Shown: positions 46,281 to 57,504 of the stretch, one piece after another
Numbering within the stretch: position 1 is the stretch's first letter
How the letters are laid out: the number at the start of each line of letters is the position of its first letter
From: Euryodendron excelsum
Taxonomy: Eukaryota; Streptophyta; Magnoliopsida; Ericales; Pentaphylacaceae
NCBI GenBank assembly: GCA_033060915.1
Contig: CM065378.1
Span: forward strand, 55,713,501 to 55,777,500
Reading direction: 5' to 3'
DNA length: 64,000 nt
Notes under the pieces: model-generated
Told to the model about the DNA's origin: nothing
The model's database searches: none
What the model saw: the letters and a program-made list of their open reading frames with translations, nothing else
Translations under genes and position numbers: made by a program

Positions 46281-47846
46281 TACTTACCTGTGCCTACCAT
46301 CAAACAAAATGGTTTGAGAATAAAAAAAGTAACACATATATTTACAAAGCAAATAATGGTTTTGACAAGTAAGGTACTAACAAACTAAAAGTTGATCTTA
46401 ACTCATATATTTACATGAATATATCTATTTATGTGTTCTATATATAGCAATGTAGCGGAGTTTAAAATGTTCTCATCAATAGTTTCTTCAAAATTATGAA
46501 ATTAAAGAAGCCACGTGTTCTATATATAGCACCTCTATTTTTTAATTTAAAATATATTTAACTTTATTAGCCATTTTAATTTTTTTATTCTTTAAATATT
46601 TTTAATGTAAATATCTCATTGATTAATTTTTGTATTTTCCACACAAATCAGACAATTGCAAGAGAGGTGCTTATATATTTTTCAGAGAAACAGTAAAAGA
46701 GTGATTAGTTTCAATTTGCCCTATATTTTTTTAAACAACAGTTATGTTGACAATATTGTCGAAATTATAAAGTCTTAGGTGCTTGTCATACCTAATAAAT
46801 TTAAAGTTAATCAAAAATTAAGATAAACATCCCACTAAACACACTCAAAACTATACTAATTTTTTTTAGAAATGAGTACATATAAAAACGGAGATAAGGA
46901 AGACCAATTGAAAAAACTTACCCTGAAATAACGAAAATAGAGAAATACACTAAAAAATTTATCCATAACAAAAGAAAAGAGAGAAATACCAAAACCAAGG
47001 GTCCAAAGTGCAAACAAATTTACTTGTTTCCATATGCAATGTGTGAGCTTGAAATGAAATATAAACTAAAGCATTTTTATGTCTATAACTAAAATAAAAC
47101 CAAGAGTAATGCACATATTCACCCACACTCGGAGTATAAGCTTGCGAACAAGTGAGAGAGGCCACGTTGAGCCTCCAATGATCGTAATTGCTTATTCCTA
47201 TTTTTAAATTAAATTAAATATTCTTAAAACTTTTAATTTTATATGTAAACACATGTTATAAGGCCATTTGTTAGCTTTATATTTAACTTTAAAATATATT
47301 TAACTTTATTAGCCATTTCATTTTTTTTTCTTTTCATATTTTTAATGTAAATATCTTATTGAATAATTTTTTTATTTCATTTTTATTCTTTATTAATTTT
47401 ATTAGCAATTCCAATTAACTTTATTAATTTTTTATTCTTTACATATTTTTTATTGTTGGCCCACTCTCTCATTTTTATTTCTTTCATTATATTGCTTAAA
47501 GCAAAGCTAATTAAATTAAATTTTAATTTAATACATTTGAAGAAAAATGTAGCAGAGAACTTAAACTAAAGTTTTTTCATGTCTATAACTAAAATAAAAT
47601 CAAGAATAATGCATACACAAAAATTTGTTACCACATATAATTGATGGACTAATAATGCACATATTTACTCACAAAGATTCAATAAAAACAAACAAATCAA
47701 CATACAATGGTTGTAACAATAAAAAATAAACATATCTGTGGTTCACCCACACTCGGAGGAGAACCCGTGAATGAGAGAGAGAAAGACGCGAATGAGAGAT
47801 AGAGAGAGGAAGGCGTGACAATGTTGTATATTTTGTAACCTGATGC

Positions 47847-47912
<66 letters not shown>

Positions 47913-47970
47913 CATGATCGCTGATATAAAACGAGAATGAACTGAGGAAGACGACTAGAGTTTATGTCGA
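46281..47970 (-). other. MULE upstream region of the transposase gene
   Basis: About 1.7 kb, AT-rich, presumably promoter and leader. Two internal duplications are seen: a block with TTTAACTTTATTAGCCATTT at 46559 and 47300, and a block with GTCTATAACTAAAATAAAA at about 47081 and 47581. The phrase CACCCACACTCGGAG occurs at 47119 and 47745. No further coding sequence recognised. Confidence 0.5.
47849..47910. repeat. (GA)31 microsatellite
   Basis: Uninterrupted GA dinucleotides between the transposase upstream region and the right TIR. The Ser/Leu-rich open frame on the other strand is an artefact of it. Confidence 0.95.
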
Positions 47971-48208
47971 GTAAAACCGCCAATTCAATTGGCGGTTTTA
48001 ATGAAATCGCTAATTGAATTAGCGGTTTCTTAAAATCGCCAATTCAATTGGCGTTTTTTACTCTACGGTTAAAATCGCTAATCCAATTAGCGTTTTTATT
48101 ATAAACACCAATTCGATTAGCGATGAACTCGTGTTCGAGAATAAAGTTAAAACATCCCTCAATTATAGAATTAAGTTTCTAAAATGGCTTTGTCAGGGAA
48201 ACCTCCCC
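47970..48208. repeat. MULE right terminal inverted repeat
   Basis: Complement of the left TIR with the same AATT-centred palindromes (CCGCCAATTCAATTGGCGG at about 47977-47995), ending AGGGAAACCTCCCC. Confidence 0.88.
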
Positions 48209-48217
48209 CCCATTTCA
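48209..48217. repeat. MULE target duplication, right
   Basis: CCCATTTCA; see 37513-37521. Confidence 0.8.
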
Positions 48218-48520
48218 TAATACATCAATACGGCAGTGGGAAAAACTCAGTGAAACAGTAATACCCTTCTTCCAATAAATTGCAATTCCTCCAGAGAGTA
48301 CTCGCCCAACAGACAACCCAGAATTAAAGCCCAACCTGTATTTAGGTTGCTCCATCTTGTTGGCATCAATTTTTGTCTCAGTAAGAAACAAAAATGGGTA
48401 CTTTTGTCTTCAAGAGCTCATGAAAGTTCCAAACTGTCCGAGGGTTCCCAAGCCCTCGGCAGTTCCAACAGATCTTTTTGATTGCTCCCGCCAGGGCTGG
48501 CAACCAGCCTCTGCAGATAA
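48218..48520 (-). pseudogene. LINE endonuclease, N-terminal segment (minus strand)
   Basis: Minus strand reads CWNCRGLGNPRTVWNFHELL (about 48475), the opening block of L1 ORF2. It continues with TETKIDANKMEQPKYRLGFN (one frameshift between) and SGGIAIYWKKGITV (about 48265). The remaining endonuclease continues at 37512-36960 on the other side of the MULE. Confidence 0.82.
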
Positions 48521-49559
48521 ATCACGCTGGAAACCACATTTCTCATTCATGCGACACTTCTTCCCTTGGGGTATTAGCTCATATGGCTAAACGCAGAAGC
48601 TTTTTTCTTTCCTAGTAACCCTTGTTATTCCCCTTAGTGTATGATCAAAATGTTACTCTAGATAACAATCTATGTATAATCTAGTGTAATTAAATACTAC
48701 TTATATGTTGCTAGACAAGATATTCCAAACATTCAAATAAAACACAGAATTAAAGAACTTACAGTACTATAGGCTCAAGAATCTGGCAGAATTCTGATAG
48801 AGTTTCTAGTCTAACGTCTTTGAAGAATATGGAAAATTCGACTCTGAATTTCGGCAGAAACGAATTGCAAACAATGTGGGACAAGCCTATTGTACCCAAG
48901 AATACCATGGTCATGTTGGTTACTTTAAGAGCCATTATCTCATTCAAATTTCTATGAATTTGAGTAAATAAATACTTGAAATCAATTTCTCATGGAGGTG
49001 AATTCATAGCACCTTGGACCCACATCAAAGGATGTGTGGGTCTCACATTTTTAGTGGATCAAACTTTGTGTTTTTACACAAATTTTCCAACAAGACTTTC
49101 ATATATGCCTTGCTTTTATCTTGTAATGAAGACCTGACCCCCTCATTCAACCTCCATTGCATTCGGTTAAAAACCAAATCTCCTATAATAGAGATCTCTG
49201 AAAGATGAACTTTATTTTTTGGAATTTTACCTTATAATGCTGATTCCTCGGACGTCTCTGAAACATTTGTTTCGTTATTGTCGAAACAGGATTTGGAGTC
49301 TCTCAATTCCATGAATTGGAATATAGATCTCCATTTTATAATCAATGGCCTAAATGTAATTTTATCACATGTCTTACTAAAACTACGTTGTTTTGTATTA
49401 AAATTTATTTTTAAATAAATTTTAAGTCAACTTATATGAACCGTTCATTTTTATGTTAACTAACGTGTCAATAACTCAATCAATGTAATGGAGAGAATCC
49501 AAATCTGTTGAGACAACTATGATTTCCAATCCTATTGGTATCTTCTACAACTTTCCCTG
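48521..49559. other. Insertion or spacer between LINE ORF1 and ORF2, with a possible solo LTR
   Basis: On the minus strand 49092-48623 begins TGTTGGAAAATTTGTG and ends GGGAATAACA, the termini of a Copia-style LTR of about 470 bp. The flanking five bases (ACCCT and AGACT) do not match well, so this is tentative. The rest (49093-49559) is unassigned. Confidence 0.35.
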
Positions 49560-49960
49560 AATGAATAAACATTAAATCTTAATTGTCCATAAGATCTGTA
49601 TGTTCAGGATTTCTATTCCAGGCCGAAACAATTGCGGCATGATTGGAGTTGCGAATTAAAGGTAAGTCAACTTTGTCATCCCCACCCACAATACGTGTAT
49701 CCCATCTACGATTTCAACTTATGTCTTCTTCAAAAGCATCTGCTGCAGTAGCACTTTACAGCGGTGCACTATGACGGTGCCATCTTTTCTTTTAATTTTG
49801 TGTAAATAACGCAACCATGGTCCATATTGGAGCTTACTAGACTCAATTTGAGCATCTTCTAACCTGGTTTCACAGTCCCTCACCACATGGCTAGCCTACC
49901 ATAATAATAACAAAAACAATGTAGCTTCTCATGGAAATAAAACACCCCATTTTGTTTTAT
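49560..49960 (-). pseudogene. LINE ORF1, C-terminal part with zinc knuckle (minus strand)
   Basis: Minus strand reads HEKLHCFCYYYGRLASHVVRDCE (shown in part), a degraded C-x2-C-x4-H-x4-C knuckle with one Cys replaced. QYGPWLRYLHKI follows, as in plant L1 ORF1 (gag-like, DUF4283 group) proteins. Stops break it. By order and strand it belongs to the same LINE as the ORF2 pieces to the left. Confidence 0.65.
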
Positions 49961-50137
49961 GGCTAAGACAAGATGCAAATAGGAAAAAGCAGCAGAAAAG
50001 GAATAAAACAACAAACGAAACCCACTAAAGGGCCTGATCTTCCGTGGGAATAAACTTCACCATTGGGGAGAGGCAGTTCCGAGGCACTTAAAGATCTAGA
50101 GAATGTGATTCTGGATGCCCATCTAGCATCTCATGGG

Positions 50138-50175
50138 TGTAAGCACCCCATTTTGCCTGCTCAACAATTTCCAGC

Positions 50176-50220
<45 letters not shown>

Positions 50221-51410
50221 GGATTAGCCAACTTTCTTACACAAGATATTGGGACAAACCCCATGTAGATATAGAAGAGAAGTCAGCTCTCCTAGAGGAG
50301 AGTGCTGCCATTACAGAAGAGATATAACCTAAAACAAGAGAGAATAGTTAGGAGGAAGAACAAAGAAAAGAGAGAGAAGGAGTGTTCGGCCAAGGCTAGA
50401 AAGAGAAGGAGAAGAAGAAAGAGAAGACCATGAAACCAGAGGTAAGCTCAAGAACCTCTCATAGTTCAGTTATACATGCTGCATGTGCAACCCAATGGCT
50501 GGAATCATGGCCCGGGTGCTCTCAAAATGAAATGGGTAGTGATTTTTGCCAAAATAGCATTTACCCGTTGCATGCAAAAAATGATAAATTTTTGTTTGGG
50601 TTAAATGTAAAGGAGGCATGGGAAAGTTAGTATAAGATGTCTAGAAGCCTTGCATGTCCCTTAGGGAGGTCCAGAAATGGAAAACAATGGAGAGACTTCG
50701 AGTTGTAGGTCTATCCTGAAAGTTTGGACAGACCCGTGAACTTTATAGGCTGTTTTGGAGGTCTAAACGACCTCCTCCGCAGAAACGTTAAACATGCAAG
50801 TTGTAGATCTCTTCAAGATACATGATTTAAACTCAACAATCACTAAAAAAAGGTTTATAAATAGGAGAGTTATGGCCAAAATATGAACAAGTAAGATTTG
50901 GCTAAAAATGAGGTGAGGTAGAAGATGAACAGTAGTGGGGGGCGCATGGTTGGTGTGTGCCACACATTTCTGGGCTGAAATTCTTTTTAAAATACAGTAG
51001 ATTAAAAATAAAAATTTTCAAAAAACGTTTCATAGTTTTACAATACTCGTAGCAATTTTTCATATATTTTAAAGGGTATTCCGAAATAAATATTAAATAA
51101 ACAAAAACAATTCTAAAAATTTTGTGGAAGCTTTCAGTATATATATTATCACTGCATATGATGAATTTTAATTTTTTCTAAGTATTTAGAAATTAAATTA
51201 GATTTTAAAGGAGAAATAAGCCTTATTTTATCTTGGAAAATGCTAAAATTTAAATTATTGGCAATTGAGGGTTGTGGTGCCTATGCACAGTACTTATAGA
51301 ATGTTTAGAATTGTTTTCCATATTATTATAAATTTTTTTTCTAATTATTAGCATTTTTAAGATAATTTTTAAGTTGATAAAGACGAATAAATTATTTTTA
51401 ATATAAAAAA
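50138..51410 (+). repeat. 5' LTR of the chromovirus-like element, first part
   Basis: Begins TGTAAGCACCCCATTTTGCC. It contains (TA)n(GA)n at 50176-50220, a purine-rich leader-like block (50330-50430) and a TATA-like TTTATAAATAGG near 50852. It is interrupted at AAAAA (51406-51410). Confidence 0.55.
50176..50220. repeat. Compound (TA)n(GA)n microsatellite
   Basis: About 10 TA units followed by about 12 GA units. Confidence 0.95.
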
Positions 51411-53099
51411 TGTCGCGCCCTGGTTTTTAACCAAGCCCTCTTGGCTCGGAAAAAAGTACAGTACTCTCTTATTAGAACTCATCCTTCTAAAAGGACGAGT
51501 ACGACTAGATTTAAATGGAAATTGGTTTGAACAAGGGTTTTTGAAAAAGGTTTGGAGTTACCACTTAACATGATTAAAAATGTGTTAGGTCACCTAAAAC
51601 TAAATATAATCTGAAGACTAGACTTAGGTTTTCGAAAAAAGGTTTTGAAAATGTCCTTCTTAAGAAGGTGTTTGTTTTTTTTATTATTTATTTTGCAAAA
51701 GAGGTTTTTTAGCAACCTTAGGAAATGTTTTAAAGCCTTTTTGAAAACATAACTCCGGATTGGTCTTTAAAACTAAAAATCTATGGTCCAGGGTTGGTTA
51801 CATGTAGGGAAGATATCATAAGATCATCACCCTACCCCCCTTTCGGTACCTAATATTAAATCACCCTTAATTCACTCACTTGAATAACTAGTTACTAATT
51901 TCCACTTAATATCCACTTTAGAATTTTAAAAAATGGGTTTGGTCATCACTTTTTGGATGAATGATGCATGATGTATGTTTTGAAAAAGATGTTTGAAAAT
52001 ATAGAAATTTTGAGATAGAAATCTTAAATTGGTAGAAACTTTTGAAAAGGGAACTTGGATTGAAATAAAGGTTATGACCGCACCATTTTAGGTTGCCTAC
52101 ATATCTCATTTAGCGAGAATTAGGTTATTTGTAGTTCGGGCAAGAGCCCCATAAAAAAGAGGTACATTAGGGTTTTTGGAAAAGTTTGAAGAAGCTTTGA
52201 GGTCTTTGGAAAGTTTTTGAAGACACGTAGAGGTCTTTGGAAAAGAGAACTTGAGTGTTTAGAAAAATGCCTTTGGAGTAGGACTTGAGATGCTTGAAGT
52301 GTTTTTGGAATTGAGTTTGAAGATAGTTTTGAATGTTTTTGAAATCAACTCAAGGAAGATTTGAAAAGGTTTTGGAATAACTCAAGGGATTTTTGAAAAT
52401 GTTTTGAAGTCTTGTTTTGAAAACTTTGGAGATAGAATTTGGATTGGAAATGTTCTTGGGAATTTGTCTTCGAAAAGCTTTTGAATACCTTATGAAATGT
52501 ATTTTTTATGTCTCGTCACCTCCGTGAGGTTAGTCATTAAAGAACTAAACTCCTTTAAAGTTATGAGTTTTGAAAACATATTTGGAGAAGGGGCTAGAGA
52601 CTTCCTCTTTGGTTTTTAAAACTTTAAAGTTATAGAACCCTTGTTGAATGTTTCACTCATACTTGAACAATCCTAACCATGGAAGGATTAGGGTTGCTTT
52701 AAGAATGTGATATCTAAAAATCATTTTTAAAAATAACTTTTAAAAACACTTAGGGTTATGAGACCCTAATATGGACAATCTTGAATGTTGTATTTGATGT
52801 ATCACATTTCCTTTGAATCCCTAACCATAAAAGGGTTAGAGACACTTTAGGGTTGTGAGTTTTTAGAAACATGTTGAAAATAGTTTTTGGAAAATGTTAA
52901 GTGTCTAGCAATTTTAGTCGAGAGAAGTTTAAGAGAACTCCTTGGAAGCATTTTTGAAGGTAAAGAATGGAAGCATTTGAAAAGATTTTAGAGTTGAATT
53001 TTGAAATCTCAAGAGACTATGATGTTTTTGAAAGCATGCCATGCAATTGATTTTGTAATTAAAAAGGGTTTGACAAGGGCCTTTGAGTTGGAGCCTTGA

Positions 53100-53395
53100 A
53101 GCCTACTAACCATGGTTGGGTTGACTTAGGGTTTACTAACTTGGGCTAGGTTAACCTAGGATTAAGGTGACCAAGGGTTAACTAACTTGGGTTAGTTAAC
53201 CTAAGGTTGGACAACTTGGGTTAAGTTAACCTAGGGTTGAATTGAACTAGGGTTTTTTAACTAGGGTTAGGTTAACCTAAGGTTAAGGGGACCTAAAGGT
53301 TAGGTTAATCTAGGGTTTGGTTAACCTATGGTTAACTAACTTGGGTTAGATTAACCTAAGGTTGGACAACTAGGGTTAAGTTAACCTAGGGTTGG
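53100..53395. repeat. GGTTAACCTA-rich irregular repeat
   Basis: At least ten variants of TTGGGTTAGGTTAACCTAAGG at irregular 20-35-bp spacing. It is not the plant telomere unit TTTAGGG. Confidence 0.8.
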
Positions 53396-54825
53396 GAGGT
53401 GGTTTTGAAAGTTAGTTTTGAACTAGGATTTGGACCTAGTGCTTCTGGAAAGGTGGTTTGCGCATGAAACTTGAAAGAGTGTTTTGAAAACCATTTTATG
53501 AAAAATACTCAAGTGAGTGTTGGGTTCATATGGTTGGTATTTGGAAACCACAAAAGAGAGGGTTGCCTTGGAACCATTTCAACCACTAACTCAAGAGAGT
53601 AAAACTTTTGAAAATCAATATGGGAAAGACATTTTTGACAACTTCTTTGATTGAAAACCAAAAAGAATGAACCTTTGAAAATAATTTTTGGAAAAGAGGT
53701 TTTGCAAAACTACTTTTAAGATGCCCAAAAACCACTCTAAAGAATAATGGTTCATATGGTTGATTTGAGGAAAATCACTCCAAAGAGGACTCTATGGGAC
53801 CATTCCAATCACAATATTCAGGAGAGTAAAACTTATAAAAATCAAGATAAAGATGGTAGTTTAGGAAAATCATTTTTATGCAAATTCAAAAGAATAAAAT
53901 TTTGAAAAACCCTTCTTGAAAGGTGGTTGTTTTGAAAGCCAATTTTGGAGTGTAGAGAACCACTCTAATGAGCTAGGGTTTATATGGTCAAGATATTTGG
54001 AAAACCACTTAAGAGAGGGTTCCAAGGGACTATTTCAACCATAAAGCTCAAGAGAATAAATCCTTGAAAATCAACATAGAAGAGGAGGGTTTGAAAGCCA
54101 TTTTAATGCAACTTGAAAAATAGTGAAGTGTGAAGATGCACAATGGAGTCAAGGGACTAAAAGGGGGGGGGGGGGGTTCTCTAGGGGGTAGAAATTAAGA
54201 GTTTGACCTAGGTTTCAAGGAACCAACTTTTAGAATCATTTTTAGGAAAACTCTTGAATATGGAGTTTGAGAATTACATAGACATAGTGGTAGTAAAAAT
54301 TCTTGAAAATGACGATGAACATGAAAATGGAGCCAAACATGCAAAACATGAGCATGGTAACCATATACAAAAGAGGGGTCATGAAATCATACAAGGCTAG
54401 AGGTTACACCAAATTGCAAGGTGCTCCAAGGCCGTACCATCTTAAAGTAGGCTTGTGAGATATCCCAATACATGGTGGCTCTCACAAGCTTTCCTCTAGG
54501 TATGAACTAGGAGCTTATTTGTTTCAAGCATGCAAGAAAGGGGGGTAGAAGATGGGGGTTTAAAATAGAGAATAGTCTAAGTAGGCTAAGAGAGAGACGA
54601 GAAGAGTGAGAATGGCAAAATGTAAAAGATAATACCACATTTTGGCCTTCAATCTTCTTCAATCTACTGTGGTGGAAAGGTCTTGAACTTGGAGAGGCTT
54701 GGAAGAGCTTGAAGGGGCTTAGATCTTTATAATATTGGGGATTTTTAGAAGATTCAGGGTTCTGTATTAAATTGGGCAGAGTTTCCTCCCTTTTTTCAAC
54801 TCTAGAATATGCAGGGGGTGGCCTG

Positions 54826-54836
54826 CTATTTATAGG
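54826..54836 (-). promoter_or_regulatory. TATA box of the giant LTR
   Basis: Minus strand CCTATAAATAG, with purine/pyrimidine-biased leader downstream (leftwards). Confidence 0.55.
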
Positions 54837-55102
54837 CAAACCTCTAGGTGGCTGGCGCATATAACACATGCGCCTAGCCAAATTTTTGCCAAGCGCATGT
54901 ACTACGTGCGCCTGTACTAGGCCTCTAAATGCATGCCACATGGCATACTCTGTACTCGCTTAACTTGGGGAGCAAGCAAAATTTTGATCGATTTGATCAA
55001 AATCTGGGCGCATGTAGCATATGCTCCGCCACTGTCAAGAATTTTTATGTTAACTTTGCCTCGATAATTGTGCAATCTGGGAAAGATCCAGAGAAATCAG
55101 TC

Positions 55103-55107
55103 ACGTC
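55103..55107. repeat. Target duplication of the nested solo LTR, left
   Basis: ACGTC, identical to 56550-56554. Confidence 0.8.
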
Positions 55108-56549
55108 TGATTTACTCTTAGAAATAGTAATCTTTTGGCTTAAATTGTTAATTGATTAGTTGAATTTAGTGTTAATTTAGTATTCTAACTCCTAAAACGC
55201 ATTAAAACTCTTTTTGTACACTTCTTGCAGGAATTAGAGGTTAAACTAAGGCAAATGGGCAAATGTGGGGATGACCGATCAATCGGCCGATCGATCGCCC
55301 GATTGAACGGTCCGCGGAACGTTCGATCGACCGATCGATCGGTGATCTTGCGATCGATCGGTGATCCTCTGTTCGACCTTCTGTAGCAAACTTCAGAGGG
55401 GTCGGTTTTGCGATCGATCGGGCGTTCGATCGCTTGGACCGTTCGATCGGGCAATCGATCGGTCGATCGATCGGTCGTCCACCGATCGATCGGTGTGTAC
55501 AGACTCTATTTTTCTGCAGAGTATAAAAGCTGTATGTTCGAGAAAAAATGGATGGTAGGTCATTTTCTGCAGAAACTGGACAGGGAAGAAGCTTCAAAAG
55601 GGGATTTTTGTTATCTTGTAAGGTTTTTAGTTAGATCTACTCTTAATGCTTTGTATTTAATATCATTTATTACTTTTGGATCATTGTAAATGAATGCTTG
55701 ATATATATATATATATATATATATATGAAGTGAATGATTTTCTCTCATTTCTTGCCACTTTCTCTCATTTTCTTAATAACCAAACACTAGTTCTATATAG
55801 TTTAATGGTAGATTTGTCTTCTTTTATGCTTTTTGATATGAATCTTAGTAGCTAAATACACCTTGGATGTGGTTTTGAAGATCCACCAAAGATCTTCAAA
55901 GGGTGAAAAATGAGTTGTATGAACTTCAATGGCATATCCTTAAAATTTCATGGTTTCATTTGATTTAGCATGAGATTCATTAGGAAAAACTTAGACTCAT
56001 AACCCATTGGCAATATTTATGCACAAATCAATATTTGGTATAGGTATTGCACATGCCTAAGGTTTGATTTTAGGGTGCCAATCATAGATTCCCTCTTGAT
56101 ACTCAATCAAACAAAAACCCACACTTTTATAGTCGACATTTTCCGAATCAAGAATCCAAGGTGAGATTCTTGATTTGAGTTATAAACCTCTCATTGGAAA
56201 CCCTTGTTGTGAATTGGTGGATTGAAACAACCATGTCCAAGCCTTTCTTCTAAATTGCATAAAACTAGATTTCATTGTCTTTATTAGTCATTAAATTATT
56301 GCATTAAGTATTGAACCACCATCATCTCAAAATCAACATATTTTCGGTCTCTTTTATGTTAGGAAAAAAAAAACAAGAATTTTCATTTGCAATCCATTAA
56401 GATAAGTGCCCGTGCTAGTTAAGCTTTGTTGCTATATTTGCAGAATTCCCTTGGGAGAGAACGACACTGGATCCTCTGGTTTTACTACAAGCGCGACCTC
56501 CGTACCCTTGCGGAGTGACTCCAGTTAAAGCACATCTGGAAGCGTGTCA
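55108..56549 (+). mobile_element. Solo gypsy-type LTR, 1442 bp
   Basis: TGATTTACTC to GCGTGTCA with a perfect ACGTC duplication. It contains a TATA box (GAGTATAAAAGC, about 55520) preceded by a dense cluster of CGATCG palindromes (55270-55500) and an (AT)n run (55702-55726). The 3' 150 bp match 1230-1354. No coding sequence or primer site follows, so it is a solo LTR produced by LTR-LTR recombination. Confidence 0.8.
55268..55500. repeat. CGATCGATCGG palindrome cluster
   Basis: Around fifteen to twenty CGATCG or GATCGATC words within 230 bp, in both orientations, just upstream of the LTR TATA box. Confidence 0.9.
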
Positions 56550-56554
56550 ACGTC
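56550..56554. repeat. Target duplication of the nested solo LTR, right
   Basis: ACGTC. Confidence 0.8.
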
Positions 56555-57024
56555 CATGACGTTCTCCTACTGTTTTTCATGAACCAGGAACTTTCGAGGA
56601 GATTCAAAGGTGTTTGGAAGAGTGAGATATTGTCTTGAGAAGCATGTACAAAAACACACTTTTGCAGAGCATTTGTGATACGCTCCACAGGTGTTCAAAA
56701 GTAGCAGTTTTTGGGGCACGTGATTGAGGGCTTCAGGAGGCGATCTATTCAATCAAGCCGTATCGATGGAAAGACCTTTGGACGGGCTTATAAGAATTCC
56801 CTGATTTACGCATTTCTCAAGTCATTTGACGGTGTTTTATAATTAGGAAATCGGGAGAAAAGACAACCTTAACGGAGCGTCTGTTAGACATTCCAGAGGA
56901 CTCATGTTAGCTTGGAAGTGTTTAGAGTCACGGGAATCACCTTGGATTAGACATGGGCGTAGAGTAGGGCATGCCAGTTTGGTACCTAGAGCCGGTGCGA
57001 TTTCGGGGCGTGCTCGGGTTACTA

Positions 57025-57340
57025 GGGATAAACTGGTTATTTTGACCAGAATTGGTTGAAAAGATTCCCGATGGGTTGCAATGGCATATTGAGCATGTCG
57101 GACTGTTTAAGGACAATCTTGGAAGGTGTGTTTACTGTCTGGAGGGAGTCGTGTTGTGTTGGTGTACCTAGGGGCAAAACGATCATTTTGACCGGAGTTG
57201 ACCAAAACGGAACCAAAATTGGTCATGATGGCGTATTGAGTATGCCTAATTGCCTAAGAACATTTTGGAAGGGTGGACTTACCATCTTGAGGGATTTTGA
57301 ACATTCTCAAAGACGTGTCTTAAGGCCCAAGGGGCAAGCT
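57025..57340. repeat. Diverged tandem duplication, about 155-bp period
   Basis: ATTTTGACC-GA-TTG..GGCATATTGAGCATG at 57040-57100 recurs as ATTTTGACCGGAGTTG..GGCGTATTGAGTATG at 57185-57245. Both are followed by TTTAAGGACAATCTTGGAAGG / CTAAGAACATTTTGGAAGG. It lies in the U3 of the giant LTR. Confidence 0.7.
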
Positions 57341-57504
57341 TGGTTATCAAGCCTCTGTTGGGCCTAGCGGGCTTGAGAAGCGGGTGACTGAATGGATAAG
57401 GGTCTGAAAGTTGATTTGGGCTTGAATGTACCTACGAAGTTTGAAAGAGAATTCGGTCAGACTGGAGATTGCCGAGTGGGAAAAAATGGGGTGCTTACAA
57501 AAAA

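Larger units (their letters stand above)
37522..48208 (-). mobile_element. Mutator-like element (MULE), 10.7 kb, three genes
   Basis: Terminal inverted repeats start GGTGTGTTTCCCTGAC (left) and GGGGAGGTTTCCCTGAC (right, reverse complement). They stay similar for about 240-260 bp and are flanked by a 9-bp duplication, the Mutator hallmark. The element lies in the endonuclease domain of a minus-strand LINE whose reading resumes on each side. Genes on the minus strand, in order: DDE transposase (46280-43350), plant mobile domain gene (43019-40344), unknown ORF (39845-39204). Also present: a 178-bp CG-rich tandem array, 82-bp CACGTG repeats and a (GA)31 run. Confidence 0.92.
51411..57499 (-). mobile_element. 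Giant solo LTR of an unclassified gypsy-type element
   Basis: On the minus strand it runs from TGTAAGCACCCCATTTT (57499) to GGGCGCGACA (51411), giving TG..CA ends, flanked by AAAAA on both sides. It is 6.1 kb with a nested 1.44-kb solo LTR, so about 4.6 kb by itself. Such long LTRs are known in the Ogre/Tat group. A TATA box (CCTATAAATAG, minus strand) lies at about 54826-54836, followed by a typical leader with CT-rich blocks. There is no coding sequence. The AAAAA duplication is low-complexity and so weak evidence. Confidence 0.55.

Noticed and set aside
47697..47915. Ser/Leu-repeat protein on the minus strand
   Set aside because: Encoded by the (GA)31 microsatellite.
53100..53395. Interstitial telomere repeat
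   Set aside because: The unit is GGTTAACCTA-like with irregular spacing, not TTTAGGG.
55185..55689. Arg/Asp/Ser-rich frames on both strands
   Set aside because: Produced by the CGATCG palindrome cluster, which reads as RSIDRSI-type repeats in every frame.
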